A stretch of DNA of 64,000 nucleotides from Maylandia zebra (Eukaryota > Chordata > Actinopteri > Cichliformes > Cichlidae). Below the pieces are notes generated by a model. That model saw nothing but the letters and a program-made list of their open reading frames with translations, was not told where the DNA came from and searched no databases. Position 1 is the stretch's first letter. The number at the start of each line of letters is the position of its first letter. Location of the stretch: contig NC_135170.1 of NCBI RefSeq assembly GCF_041146795.1, positions 36,173,159 through 36,237,158 on the forward strand. Reading direction: 5' to 3'. The translations under genes and the position numbers were made by a program. Shown here one piece after another: positions 10,651 through 21,739 of the stretch.

Positions 10651-11067
10651 CTCATGACCAACGACTCACTTTTCCCTTTCTGTTATTCTCACTGACACTT
10701 GAGGATTCATCATGTTTCATCAGGTTTTCTTATCACGTCTCTGTTCTGTGTTGAACAGATTACACAACACTGACACAATGTTGTGGGTCTGTGTAAACAG
10801 TGTTTCTGTGATGACTGCAGCTCACTGTCCCGATCGTTCCCTCTGTTACCGTCCTCCCTGTTAAACATGTTAGCATGACCTTTGCTCCAGTTCATCACCA
10901 GGTCCCATCATGCTCTGCAGCTCTGTGGGTCTGAAAACACTTTGTAGGTGTTGTTTCCTGAGCTGCTGCTAATTCTGCAGCCACAGGATGTGCCGAGGCT
11001 CAAGGAGGGGCAGCCATGTGACCAGCTGAGAGAAAGAAGACATCAAAGACGTGCTGTGGAAGAGCCA
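10651..11067. other. Intergenic stretch, nothing identified
   Basis: No exon, repeat boundary or RNA could be recognised. A segment at 10979-11060 has a possible acceptor (ctgcag) followed by an open frame, but nothing supports it as an exon of the upstream gene. Confidence 0.4.
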
Positions 11068-11152
11068 GATATGAACAGTGTTGGGTAAGTTACTTTAAAA
11101 TAGTAACTTAGTTACATCAAGTTACTCGTTACTTTCAAAGTAACTAGTTACG

Positions 11153-11313
11153 GCAGCCTCGCCTCTGTCAGTGCGCCCCAGGGTGGCTGTGGCTACAATG
11201 TAGCTGCCATCACCAGTGTGTGGATGGGTGGATGACTGGTTGTGTAAAGCGCTTTGGGGTCCTTAGGGACGAGTAAAGCACTGTACAAATACAGGCCATT
11301 TACCATTTATTTA
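11153..11313 (+). mobile_element. SINE 3' portion (same family as 50499-50786)
   Basis: The sequence cagcctcgcctctgtcagtg...tagctgcc...accagtgtgtgg...gtaaagcgctttggggtcctt matches, with substitutions, the body and tail of the full SINE near 50.5 kb. The tRNA-like head is missing, so the copy is 5' truncated. Confidence 0.6.
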
Positions 11314-12447
11314 GGGAAAGTAACTTTGGTTTTACTCAGAATTCTCTTGTTAATGTGTTGCTTCCATAACTTTGCAGTCTTCTAGCTTGCTTACTTGCCA
11401 CAGTGCACTGTGCCACCTACCAACAGAAAGAAAAAGATAATGTGCACATTTCCACGAGAGAAATCCCACGCCTGGACCGTCATTGACTGCTGCCATGATT
11501 CTAGCCTACGTCACAGCGTCATGTGCGCCTTTTACATCCAACACAAAAACTGCAGTCGTGGTGCTTTCGATTGTACTCAGAACTCTGAAATTCTGCCTTC
11601 TGAATAGGAAGATGTAGGCAACACCAGACTGCAGATGAGCTGCATACAGAGCTGGACTGGGACAGAAAATTGGCCCGGGCACTTTGACTAGAGACCGGCC
11701 CACCATTATAGGAAAAATCATAAAGCCTTTGAATGAAAATAAACGCTGTTGTGACAGTGATGTGCACTGTTCTGATGGTATATATGTATCAATCTATCAA
11801 TCGTTTGTTGTAAGACTCAGATAATTATTTAATAACAGCCAGACATTTTAAATGAGAATAAGAAAGAAAAGTATTTCTTTGTGCCCCCCTCTCCCTGTTA
11901 ATGCCCTACCTGCCCCCCTGGCAGCACTTTGCTAGACCCGCCCCTGCACAGTTACCAGCTGTCAGCTACTTAGAAAAGGATCCTGGTGTTATTTGTCTCT
12001 CAGAAACAGTTCATAACTTCAACTCATCCATGTCACCTAAAAGGTAAACCTGTTTCTCCATCACAGCTCTGATGGTTCAGTAAGGACATCTCCTGCTTTC
12101 ATCTTCATGTTTCCCTCTCACCAGATAACCAAACCGACATCATGACCAGCAGCTTTACAGCTGTGGCTCCAGCAAACATCAGCTGATACTAGAAATTATT
12201 ATTAAATACATTCTAACAACAGCTGATCAAGCTTAAACGTGCTGCTGTTGTTTAGCGCGACATCCGCTGGTTTCCTCTTTCTGGCGCAAAGTGGGCGATA
12301 AACAAACAAGAGAGCCAATCAGCTGATCACTGATCAGTTTCATGATTGAAGTAGCAACAGGAGAGAGAGGGGAGAGAATGAGAGAAGAAGAGGCAGCTGT
12401 GCAGCAAAGACAGAATAACTCCAGCTTTGTGCCTTTTTCATTGTAAC

Positions 12448-13042
12448 TGTCAGGGTCCTGGGACTGGGCGACCCAGGACCCCTGGGCAGTCATGGACCTG
12501 TGTTATTGTTGTGTATTTTGGTGTTGCTTCCCCTTCTCTGTGCTTGTGTATATGTGTGTGTGTGTGGGTGGCTGAGCACTTGTTTATAGGCGGCGTCAGG
12601 CCTGGAGGGTGTGGCCCTGCAAGGGGACTGGCCACACCCGAAGCCACACACCTGCTGCTGATCAGGCCTCGTCGGGGGAGCTACTTAAGAGAGTCTTGGA
12701 GCTCCCACCGACGCGGGATCATTGCTTGGGACTCCACGTTAGTTACCCAGTTTAGGTTTTGGTCGTGTAGTGTATGCCTGCCATTGTTCAGTGTCCTGAC
12801 TGCTGCCGCTATTGTTTCCCGCAGGAGGAGCGTGGAAGGCTTAAGGAGCAGCGAGCACCGGGAGTGCAGACACGGGAGCAGAGAGCACTTGGAGGACACG
12901 ACACGGGAGTCTGGGGAAAAACACGGGGATTTATTGTTGTTTGATATCACCCTCTGTAAATAAACGCACTGCTTGAACTTTGAGCTCCGCGCCTGGGTCC
13001 TCCTTCCCCACATCCCCACGGTCTGCCAGCCAGACCGTGACA
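12448..13042 (+). mobile_element. Solo LTR
   Basis: Starts tgtcagggtc and ends gaccgtgaca (TG...CA, with short inverted ends), flanked by the direct repeat gtaac at 12443-12447 and 13043-13047. Length 595 bp. An AATAAA near 12957 supports plus orientation. No internal retroviral or Gypsy genes remain, as expected after LTR-LTR recombination. A hairpin with 10-bp arms (gggtcctggg / cccaggaccc) lies just inside the 5' end. Confidence 0.8.
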
Positions 13043-13893
13043 GTAACTGAATTACGGGACAAACTGTTCCTTTTCACCTCAATAAGAAACGCGTAATATT
13101 TTCTCTGAATACCAGACGGGACGGTTGGCAACTCTAATAACTTATGAACAAAATAAAGTTCAACAACATTAACTTCATAGCACCACCCAGCTGTATAGAA
13201 ACTCCGTCATGCTAGCTAGTAGCAGTACGAAAAAAGTCAGCATAACGAAAATAAACTCCACCTAAACTTGGTTCATATCTGACCCAGAGAGACTGCAGGT
13301 CATAACTTCTTACCTGAAGTTCAGTTCACACTTGGACCGGCGGCCGCCTCGGGTCTCTTTTCCTTCTGCCTCCCCTTTCCTTCATCCACCTGCTGCCTCC
13401 ACCACTTGCTAATGTTACTGAATCTGTGGAAGCTCCGCGATGCCACCACACGAAGTAACGAGTAACGAGCCTATCTAAATCCCAGTAACGACTAACGCGT
13501 TCCTGATTTTGGCATAATAACTAGTTACCGTGCTCGTTACCACAATGATAACGTAGTTACTGTAACGCGTTACTTAATAACGCGTTAGTCCCAACACTGG
13601 ACATGAATAATAACTAATGATTAAACACGTGTATTAACACATAGTGAGTGAAGAAGAAACACCCAGTGCATCATGGGAGTCCCCCAGCAGCCTACTGGGT
13701 GGTTGTTACATGTACAAGATTCAAACTTGTAATTTGAACTAAATAATTTCATGTTTCTATGGTGAACATAATTAAATCATGTAGCATCTGCATGAAACTC
13801 AGCAACTTCATTTGTTCTTGTTGAGATGACAGGATACAATCTAGTCAGAGTGGTTCGTTGCTGGACTCACAAAGTTCACAAGATCACATAAGA

Positions 13894-16800
13894 ATTCAAA
13901 TTCAAATTTTATTTGTCACACACACACAACCATACACAGTATGACATGGGGGTGAAATGCTTGTAGCTGTACAATGCCCGACCATTAAATGACAGAAGAA
14001 AAGTTTTACAATATTTACAATTTACTACAAAATTTACAAATTAACTTAGAAATTTACAGTAAAGAATGTGCAAATAGCAGAAGAGATTATAAAGATAAGG
14101 ATTATAAATTATAGGAATTATAGGATTATAGGAAATGTGTGGTGACGTGTGTGAGAGTCCAGTCTTATAGTGACGTGTTTGGGAGAGTCCAGTCCTACAC
14201 CTGGTTCAGGCCCCGAATAGCCTGGGGGAAGAAGCTCCTCCTCATTCTCTCTGTTTTGGCCTTAAGGGAGCGGAAGCGCTTCCCAGACCTCAACAGTGAG
14301 AAGAGTCCATTGTTGGGATGGGAGAGGTCCATCATAATCTTCCTAGCTTTGGACTTGCACCGCTTGGTGTAGATGGACAGCAGGTCAGGGAGCTCTGATT
14401 GAATGATGCGTTCTGCCGAGCGCACCACCCTTTGCAGATCTCGTCTGTCCTGCTTGGTGCTGTTCCCAAACCAGGTGCAGATGTTTGACGTCAGGACGCT
14501 CTCGATGGTGCAGGAGTAGAAGTTCTTGAGCACCTTCAGTGGCAGATGGAAGTCTCTAAGTCTTCTGAGGAAGAAGAGACGCTGACGGGCTTTCTTAACC
14601 AGGGTGTTGATGTGGCAGGACCATGACAGGTCCTGAGTGATGTGGACACCCAGGTATCGGAAACTGTCCACTCTCTCCACTGGCGTGCCACTGATGATGA
14701 GGGGTTTGTAATTCCTCGCCTGCTTTGTAGTGAAGTCCACGATCAGCTCCTTAGTCTTGCTGATGTTTAGGAGGAGGTTATTTTCCTGGCACCAGGTCTC
14801 CAGGTTCCTAATCTCCTCCAGGTAGGCCGTCTCGATGTTGTCGGAGATCAGGCCCACAACAGCAGTGTCGTCAGCAAACTTGACAATGGAGGTGGTGTCG
14901 GATGTGGCTACACAGTCATAAGTGTACAGTGAGTACAGCAGGGGGCTTAAAACACAGCCCTGAGGCACTCCAGTGCTGAGTGAGATGGAGGGGGAGACTT
15001 GTTTTCCCACCCTCACTGATTGGGGTCTGTCTGTGAGGAAGTTGAGGATCCACTGACACAGTGATGAGCTGAGTCCTAGATCCGTCAACTTGGTGAAAAG
15101 CTTAGAGGGAATTATTGTGTTGAATGCTGAACTGTAGTCCACGAACAGCATCCTAACATAATTCCCTCTGCCAGTGTCCAGGTGACTCAGGGATGTGTGG
15201 AGCAGGTGAGATATGGCATCGTCTGTGGAACGATTAGTCCGGTAAGCAAACTGAAGTGAGTCGATGGTGGGAGGAAGTGAAGAAGTGATGTGATCTCTCA
15301 TCAGTCTTTCAAAACACTTCATCACAATTGAAGTCAGTGCTACTGGACAGTAGTCATTGTGGCAAGCGGGCTGTTGTTTCTTTGGAACAGGGACAATAAT
15401 GGACCGTTTGAAGCACGTGGGAACCACAGCTTGGGCCAGGGAGAGGTTGAAGATCTCCGTGAACACCGGTGCTAGTTGATCAGCGCAGGCTCTAAGGACC
15501 CGGCCAGGGATTGCATCTGGTCCTGCTGCCTTCCTGGTGTTCACCCTCCTGAAGGTGTTCCTCACGGCATGCTCTGTGATGACGAATGCATTTTCTTCAC
15601 TGGTGCACTCCGAGCGCGCGCAGCCGTTTGTTGTTTTAATTGCTGCGGCGTCGAAGCGAGCATAAAACGTGTTCAGCTCATCAGCCAGTGAAGCATCTGC
15701 ATTCATCATTGAAGAAGCTGGTCGTTTGTAGTCGGTTATAGTCCGCAGTCCTTTCCACAGGCTCCTAGAGTCGCACTGTCGTAGCTGTGACTCTAGTTTT
15801 TCCCCGTAGCTCCGCTTTGCCTTTCGGACCGCGCTGCGCACGTTGTAGGACGCAGCCTTGTATAGGTCCATATTACCAGAGACGAGCCCTTCATTGTAGG
15901 CAGCGGTGCGTGATCTCAGAGCGTCGCGGATGTTTTTATCCACCCACGGCTTCTGGTTGGGAAACGTTCGGATGATAGTTCTTTCTGCTGTGTCGTCCGC
16001 TAGTTTCCCGATAAATCCCACAACCGCTTCCGTAAACATGTTGATGTCATCAGAGCTGCGCCGAAACATGTCCCAGTCTGCGTCATCCAGTGCGTCCTGC
16101 AGCGCGGCCACCGATTGGTCCGTCCAGCGAGCGACCTCCCTCCTGATTGGTGGTTGCTGCTTTAGCCTTTGTTTGTAAGCAGGTATGAGGAAGATGGCGG
16201 AATGGTCCGATTTTCCAAATGCCGGCAGGGGTTGAGCCTTGTAACAGTTCTTGAACGGGGTGTAGCAGTGGTCTAATGTCCTCGTGCCCCGGGTGGGGCA
16301 GTTGATGTGCTGGTGAAGGTTGTGAAATGTCCGTTTGAGATTCACTCTGTTAAAATCTCCCATAACAATGAGTGCGGCATCTCGGTGAAGTGTTTGTTGA
16401 TGTGTGAGAGCCTCATGTAGCTCACATAAGGCAGTGTCCGAGTCCGCGTGAGGCGGAATGTAAACAGTGCAGGCAATGACCGCAGTGAATTCCCGAGGGA
16501 GATAGAAAGGGCGACACTTAACGATCAAAAGCTCCAGATTGGGCGAGCAAGAGCGTGTGAGTGGGGAGATGTTTGTGCTGTCGCACCATCTGTTGTTCAC
16601 CATCAAACACACTCCACCACCTCTTTTCTTCCCCGACTCCATTGTCCTGTCCATGCGGTAAACCGAAAAGAACCCCGTCGGCTGCACAGCGTGGTCTGGT
16701 ATCGCTGGGTTCAGCCAAGTCTCGGTGAAGCAGAGGAGGTTGCAGTCCCGAATGTCTCTCTGGAACTTGATTCTGGCTCTGAGGTCATCAAGCTTGTTCT

Positions 16801-17151
16801 CGATGGATTGAACATTGGCTAGCAGGATACTGGGCATGGGTGCGCGGTGTGCGCGAGCCCGTAGCCTGTTCCTGATGCCGGCTCTTTTACCTCGAGGCCG
16901 TCGCTTAGGGTCGCGTCCTTTGTTCTCTCTCAGGATCTCCTTTGGCCAGGTTGGGTCCGGAGTTAAACATGGTGAAATGTTCGTGTACTGCAGACCAATA
17001 GAAACCAAAGTGTCTCTACTGTAGCGGATTTGTGTGTTTTGCATGATGCCCATGCAAGATTATCGCAGATATAGCAAAAAGTGACGAAAAACTGCAAAAA
17101 GTGGAGAAGTTAGGGCAGAGCATCCAGCACGGCAGCCGACCTCACCGGCGC
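13894..17151 (-). mobile_element. Rex1/CR1-like non-LTR retrotransposon, near full length
   Basis: Minus-strand element with a single large ORF. Its 3' end is at the low-coordinate side and finishes in a gaattt-type tandem repeat (plus strand aattcaaattcaaatttta). A short direct repeat cataaga at 13887-13893 and 17152-17158 is the probable target-site duplication. About 100 bp precede the ORF on the 5' side. The open ORF and retained flanking repeat suggest a fairly young insertion. Confidence 0.75.
14195..17053 (-). CDS. LINE ORF2: endonuclease and reverse transcriptase (Rex1/CR1-like)
   Basis: 952 aa without stop. Endonuclease region (about residues 70-310): NVQSIENKLDDL, CFTETWL, VYIPPHAD, MGDFNRV, TLDHCYT and SDHSAIFL carry the expected metal-binding and catalytic positions. 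Reverse transcriptase (about 480-800): RKAAGPDAIPGRVL, LQFAYRTNRSTDDAI, VDYSSAFNTIIP, GVPQGCVLSPLLYSLYT and the catalytic FADD. The C-terminal tail runs through a CTIESVL segment to FFPQAIRGLN, as in fish Rex1/CR1-group elements. No ORF1 is seen upstream. A related C-terminal tail is found at 49895-50134. The family name is my assignment; membership in the wider CR1/L2 group is firmer. Confidence 0.88.
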   Translation of the reverse strand: MGIMQNTQIRYSRDTLVSIGLQYTNISPCLTPDPTWPKEILRENKGRDPKRRPRGKRAGIRNRLRARAHRAPMPSILLANVQSIENKLDDLRARIKFQRDIRDCNLLCFTETWLNPAIPDHAVQPTGFFSVYRMDRTMESGKKRGGGVCLMVNNRWCDSTNISPLTRSCSPNLELLIVKCRPFYLPREFTAVIACTVYIPPHADSDTALCELHEALTHQQTLHRDAALIVMGDFNRVNLKRTFHNLHQHINCPTRGTRTLDHCYTPFKNCYKAQPLPAFGKSDHSAIFLIPAYKQRLKQQPPIRREVARWTDQSVAALQDALDDADWDMFRRSSDDINMFTEAVVGFIGKLADDTAERTIIRTFPNQKPWVDKNIRDALRSRTAAYNEGLVSGNMDLYKAASYNVRSAVRKAKRSYGEKLESQLRQCDSRSLWKGLRTITDYKRPASSMMNADASLADELNTFYARFDAAAIKTTNGCARSECTSEENAFVITEHAVRNTFRRVNTRKAAGPDAIPGRVLRACADQLAPVFTEIFNLSLAQAVVPTCFKRSIIVPVPKKQQPACHNDYCPVALTSIVMKCFERLMRDHITSSLPPTIDSLQFAYRTNRSTDDAISHLLHTSLSHLDTGRGNYVRMLFVDYSSAFNTIIPSKLFTKLTDLGLSSSLCQWILNFLTDRPQSVRVGKQVSPSISLSTGVPQGCVLSPLLYSLYTYDCVATSDTTSIVKFADDTAVVGLISDNIETAYLEEIRNLETWCQENNLLLNISKTKELIVDFTTKQARNYKPLIISGTPVERVDSFRYLGVHITQDLSWSCHINTLVKKARQRLFFLRRLRDFHLPLKVLKNFYSCTIESVLTSNICTWFGNSTKQDRRDLQRVVRSAERIIQSELPDLLSIYTKRCKSKARKIMMDLSHPNNGLFSLLRSGKRFRSLKAKTERMRRSFFPQAIRGLNQV

Positions 17152-17299
17152 CATAAGATGTCAAACTGCAGGAAAATCGCTGGAGTTTTAAGACGCAGAC
17201 AAGTTCACACCCACACCATGTGTTTGCTGTTTATTGTGGTTTAACCTGTCAAGGACAAAAACATACAGAAAATGCTGCATCAGTCACAGCTTTCCTGGT

Positions 17300-17480
17300 T
17301 GTGTTAAGCCTGGCGTGACAGCTTGGTGGTGTGATGGTTGGTGCTGGTGCCTCACAGCAAGATGGGCCTGGGTTCAAATCCACAGTCTGGCTGGTTTGCA
17401 GTGTGTAATTAGAGTTATTGGTGATTCTAAGTTACCCATGAATGTAAGTGCAAATGGTTGTTTGTCTCTATGAAATCATC
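17300..17480 (+). mobile_element. SINE-like repeat with tRNA promoter boxes
   Basis: gcttggtggtgtgatggttg...gcctcacagcaagatgg...gggttcaaatcc gives an A-box/B-box-like order. It is followed by the tail phrase ggtgattctaagttacccatgaatgtaagtg..., a very common dispersed fish repeat. The borders are approximate. Confidence 0.45.
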
Positions 17481-18205
17481 AACCCCCACATTGGTTCATT
17501 AAGCAAGACTAGCACTAATCGCCTTGATTAACAAAGTAGTTGTTCAAACAACAGGATTTCATTGAGTTCTGCTGAAGCTTTTAACTTGTGTTGAATGAAT
17601 TAAAACTTTCACTCTACATACTTAAATAAATCACTTCAAGTCAATGTAAGTATACTACATTGATCCAAGGTAATCTGATTACATCAAACCACCAAATGCC
17701 AAATGTGTTGGTTTGACATGGTTAAAATGGTTTATTGTACTTGGTTAAATCACGTAGAAAAAGGTGCCGTGACCTTTGAACTGGCGCCACATGCAGCTGT
17801 GCAGGTTAGCATCATGCTGGTCCACTCTCCCAGCCAGCTGTTGGCGGTAATGCAACACCAACTGCTTTTGTGGAGGATGTTTTATGCGTCACAGAGGAGA
17901 GGACATTTACTCAGCAACAAAAGAAATGTTAACTGAGATCAATCTGACAAACGTTGTCTCCACTGATGGGTCAAAGGAGCAGTTACTCGACTAAAAGAGG
18001 ACAACCCGGACCTGCTATCACATCACTGTGTTATCTGTTCTATGCTCCTCACTCTGAGGGATACAGAGAGGCCATGAATACCGTCGCTCAACTTAACTTT
18101 CTCTGCTTCTTCATCTCATCAGCATCACCTGCTTCGTATTTTAGCACAGGTGAGCGACTTACTCCTACACAGCAATGTCAGGTAACTAAGTGCTGGGGCT
18201 ACGTC

Positions 18206-18340
18206 CAGTGGTGGTCAAGTTACATGAAAAAAGTAATTAGTTGGTAATTACTGATTACTTCTCCAAAAAAAGTAATCCCATTAATTTACTGATTACTTAT
18301 TTTTCAAAAGTAATTAGTTACTTAGTTACTTTTTAAAACC
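18206..18340 (+). mobile_element. hAT-type terminal region (left end of decayed element)
   Basis: cagtggtggtcaagttac followed by repeated gtaattactgattactt / agtaattagttactt subterminal motifs resembles the end of a hAT transposon. It precedes the decayed transposase at 18684-19196 and is probably its left end. No matching right end was found before 22050. Confidence 0.45.
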
Positions 18341-18683
18341 ATGGTACACAACCTGAATATGTAATAAAGCAATAAACCTTTCAGCCCAAATCTATTTTAT
18401 GCATAATCCATCATATAAAACTGAATCAAGCAGGAAGAAAGCACGATCACACTGCTGTCGGGAACTCCACAGCGTATCCTTTACTGCACCTTCGCTCATC
18501 AACCATACAAGGTCCGGTTCAACGACTGCTGCTTATCAAACACGGCGCAGTGTTCACACAACCCGTAAGGTTGCAGAAGTTTACTAAAGAGGTAAAACAT
18601 GTAAAGCCCACAAAGTCACGAGGCCATCTGCTCCTGCAGTTTCTGGAGGATCAGACGAACATTGTTGCTGACATCACACCTCA

Positions 18684-19196
18684 GTGATTTCCATTTGTGA
18701 TTATCATGAAAGAACAGCTCTGTGTGTGATAACAGCTGTCCAGAGAAAACTTGACATTTTAAAACAGCATCTTCAGCAGGACGGTGCACGTTTCCCCTCA
18801 GGGAAAGAAATCCAGGGTGCTAACATCACCTCACATGCTGCATTTGCACAAAAACTGACGGAAAACTTTAAGGATCACTTTGATGGCTTCGCTTTGGAAG
18901 CTCAGCTCCACCTTTTCATGAAGAATCCCTTTCTGTTGAAGAATATCCCTGCATTCTTACAGGAATGCCTGTAAATGGGTGGATGTAGGTTCTCTGCAAA
19001 TGGGACTTGTGTATTTCCAAGCTGATATACAGGAGCAATGTGCAGCGTCTGATCCTGCTGCCTTCTGGATGCAGACTGTGCCAAAGACTACGTTTCCAGG
19101 ACTTACCAAAGTTGCTGTTGCCTTAACCATGTTTTGATCCACATGCAGTCGTGAATCAGTCTTCTCAACTGTTAGCATGATTAAAAACAACTGAGT
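18684..19196 (+). pseudogene. Decayed hAT transposase (ZBED-like), interrupted by a younger hAT
   Basis: Translated pieces read as the middle and C-terminal part of a ZBED/hAT transposase: VQRKLDILKQHLQ, FAQKLTENFKDHFDGFALE, then out of frame DPAAFWMQTVPKTTFPGL and ESVFSTVSMIKNN, which is the hAT dimerisation region. Stops and frameshifts separate these pieces. The coding remnant seems to continue at 21652-21735 (ACLRAAWTPFHPDL-like reading) on the far side of the hAT inserted at 19216-21651. The region is therefore a transposon within a transposon. Confidence 0.6.
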
Positions 19197-19215
19197 AATG
19201 AACATTTGCATACAT

Positions 19216-21506
19216 CAGGGGTGGCCAACCCGCGGCTCTCGAGCCGCATGCGGCTCTTTGCCTGGTTTCATGCGGCTCTTACGTTCATATCAAAGTTTGT
19301 GTTTTGATTTTTTTTATGTTGTTGTTTTAAAATGTGCGCGTTCGCTTCGCTTGAGTTCAATACGGTATTTTCATCAAATGCGCATGTGTGTGAGATGAAA
19401 ATACCGCAAAGTTTCCCAGTAGGAGCAAGTTCGCCCTTAAAATGGCAGGAAAAAAATGCACAGCAAAAAGAAAATATGAAGATGAACACAGGACGTTTTT
19501 AACAGAGTGGGAGAGTTTATATTTTTTTGTTGAACGCAATGGCAAGCCATTCTGCCTTATATGTCAGACGTCATTAGCGCATTTCAAAGCTTCAAATCTT
19601 CAGCGCCACTTCAGCTCACTCCATGCTAACATCGACCAGGAATTTCCAAAAGGGACTGAACTTCGCAAGCACGAGTCGGCCACTTTGAAAAGTCAGGCAG
19701 AAAAGCAGATACAGTTTTTCCAAAAATTTACGAAGCGGTCAGAGACCATAACGCTCGCATCCTATCAGCTGGCTTGGAACATTGCACGGGCTAAAAAGCC
19801 ATACAATGAAGGGGAGTTCGTTAAAAAATGCCTCAGTGACGTTGTTGAAATCTTGTCTCCTGAAAACGACAAATTAAAACGCATGGTATCAGACGTCCAA
19901 CTGTCCCGCCACACTGTTGAACACAGAATATCGGACATTAACACGGCTATTGAAACACAGTTGCACTCTGACCTTCAAGCATGTGAGTATTTTAGTGTCG
20001 CATTGGATGAGAGTTGTGATATACAAGACAAGCCTCAGTTGGCAATATTTGCACGGTCTGTTTCAAACGATTGTGTGATCAAAGAAGAGCTCCTGGATAT
20101 TGTGCCATTAAAAGACAGAACCCGTGGCATAGATGTGAAAGAAACCATGATGGCTGCATTTGAAAAAGCAAATCTGCCCATAACGAAATGAACTGCACCG
20201 CCACGGATGGAGCACCAGCCATGATGGGATCTGTGAACGGGCTTGTGGGGCTGTGCAAAGCTGACCGAACTATTCCTGACTTTTGGAATTTCCACTGCAT
20301 CATCCACATGGAGCAACTCGTGTCTAAATCATCGAATTTAGATAACGTCACGAAGCCTGTGATGGAAATCGTCAACTATATCCGCACACATGTGCTTAAC
20401 CACAGGCAATTCAAGAATCTCATCGCTGAGCTGGACCAAGGGCTTCCAGGTGACCTGCCGCTGCACTGTGAGGTGGCTGTCAAAAGGCCGGGTACTCTCT
20501 CGCTTCTTTGAGCTTTTGGATGCCGTGAAACTGTTTATGGAAAAGAAGGACAAGGACTATCCCGAGCTCTCGGACCTCAAGTGGATTATGGATCTGGCCT
20601 TTTTGGTCGACATGCTGTGTCACTTGGACAGACTGAACCTGACCCTGCAGGGTAAGTTAAAAATGCTCCCTGACTTAGTGCAAAGTGTGTTTGCGTTTGT
20701 CAACAAACTGAAGCTGTTCAAGACACATATTCAAAAGGGAGATTTAACGCATTTTCCCACTCTGCTAAAAGCCAGCGGGCAAGTCGCCAGTGCTGCCCTG
20801 AGTAAGCAAAGAGCCAGATATGCAACGCTGATTGAAAACTTGCACGAAAGCTTCGTGACCCGGTTCCATGATCTACAATTGAAAAGGCCACAGATTACGT
20901 TCCTCGTCGACCCATTTAATGCAGAGACCGGCTGTTTGAAAGTCTCGCTAGTCACAGATGAAGCTGCGGCTGAGTTGGAGATGATCGATCTTTGTGAAGA
21001 GGACCAATTGAAACCTGCTTTAAGGGAAGGGACCATTGAGTTCTGGAAAAGTGTGCCAATGGAAAAATACCCCAATGTCAAACGGGCTGCGCTTAAGATA
21101 CTGTCAATGTTTGGGTCAACATACGTCTGCGAGTCTGTGTTTTCTACCCTAAAACATGTGAAATCAAAGCATCGATCTGTTCTGACTGACACACATGTGA
21201 AAGAATTGCTTCGAGTGACAACAACGGAATACAAGCCAGATTTAAAGAGGATTGTTCAAGGCAAGGAATGCCAGAAGTCCCACTAAACAACATGCATTAT
21301 AAAAGTAAATGCTATTGTAGATTATTATATTTTTGTTTGTGGACTTGGTTGAACTGAGAGTTTGTGTGTGTGAGACAGTGCACACAATGTTCATTGTTGA
21401 AAATGACTGGCCTGTGGTTTTAGTACTGTAGGAGTCCATTTCTGTCATTATCATGTTGGTGTGTGACATTTACAATAAATCTGGCTGAGCAGAGATGTGT
21501 GTATTT

Positions 21507-21547
<41 letters not shown>

Positions 21548-21651
21548 AGGATTGGTGATGTTCATGTGTGCCCATGCGTATGATGTGGCTCTTTGCGGTA
21601 ACACAGTAAAAAAAAAGTGGCTCTTGGTCTCTGACTGGTTGGCCACCCCTG
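19216..21651 (+). mobile_element. hAT DNA transposon (GTF2IRD2-like transposase)
   Basis: Terminal inverted repeats cagggg tggccaac (19216) and gttggccacccctg (ending 21651). Perfect 8-bp target-site duplication gcatacat at 19208-19215 and 21652-21659. The subterminal ctcgagccgcatgcggctct palindrome at the left end has related cggctctt/tggctctt words at the right. Length 2436 bp with one transposase gene. A (ga)n tract lies near 21516-21541. Confidence 0.92.
19442..21286 (+). pseudogene. hAT transposase with two frameshifts
   Basis: The N-terminal part (19442 to about 20190) has a BED-type zinc finger (CLICQTSLAHFKASNLQRHFSSLH) and the catalytic-core start with DESCDIQDKPQL. The frame then shifts near 20188, and the core continues with ATDGAPAMMGSVNGLVGL. 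A second shift near 20470 restores the original frame for RWLSKGRVLSRFFELLD and on to the hAT C-terminal dimerisation motif (CESVFSTLKHVKSKHRS, stop after 21284). It resembles the transposase-derived half of vertebrate GTF2IRD2 and related hAT proteins. The two shifts offset one another. No premature stop occurs in the long segments, so decay is recent. Confidence 0.82.
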
Positions 21652-21739
21652 GCATACATGCTTACGAGCTGCATGGACCCCGTTTCACCCAGACTTGACT
21701 GACCTCAGTGAGAGGCAGCACTGTGCTTTAAGTTACACT

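Larger units (their letters stand above)
11076..13599. mobile_element. hAT-like DNA transposon (non-autonomous) carrying nested insertions
   Basis: The ends are cagtgttggg (11076) and cccaacactg (ending 13599), each followed inward by gtaact-rich subterminal repeats. The flanks are gatatgaa (11068-11075) and gacatgaa (13600-13607), an 8-bp duplication with one mismatch, which is the hAT target-site length. The interior has no recognisable transposase. It is interrupted by a SINE tail (about 11153-11313), other repeat remnants near 11640-11950, and a solo LTR (12448-13042). Confidence 0.8.

Noticed and set aside
10979-11090. Extra cytoplasmic exon of the Ig gene
   Set aside because: It lies beyond a good polyadenylation signal at 10530 and runs directly into the hAT-like element; no conserved motif.
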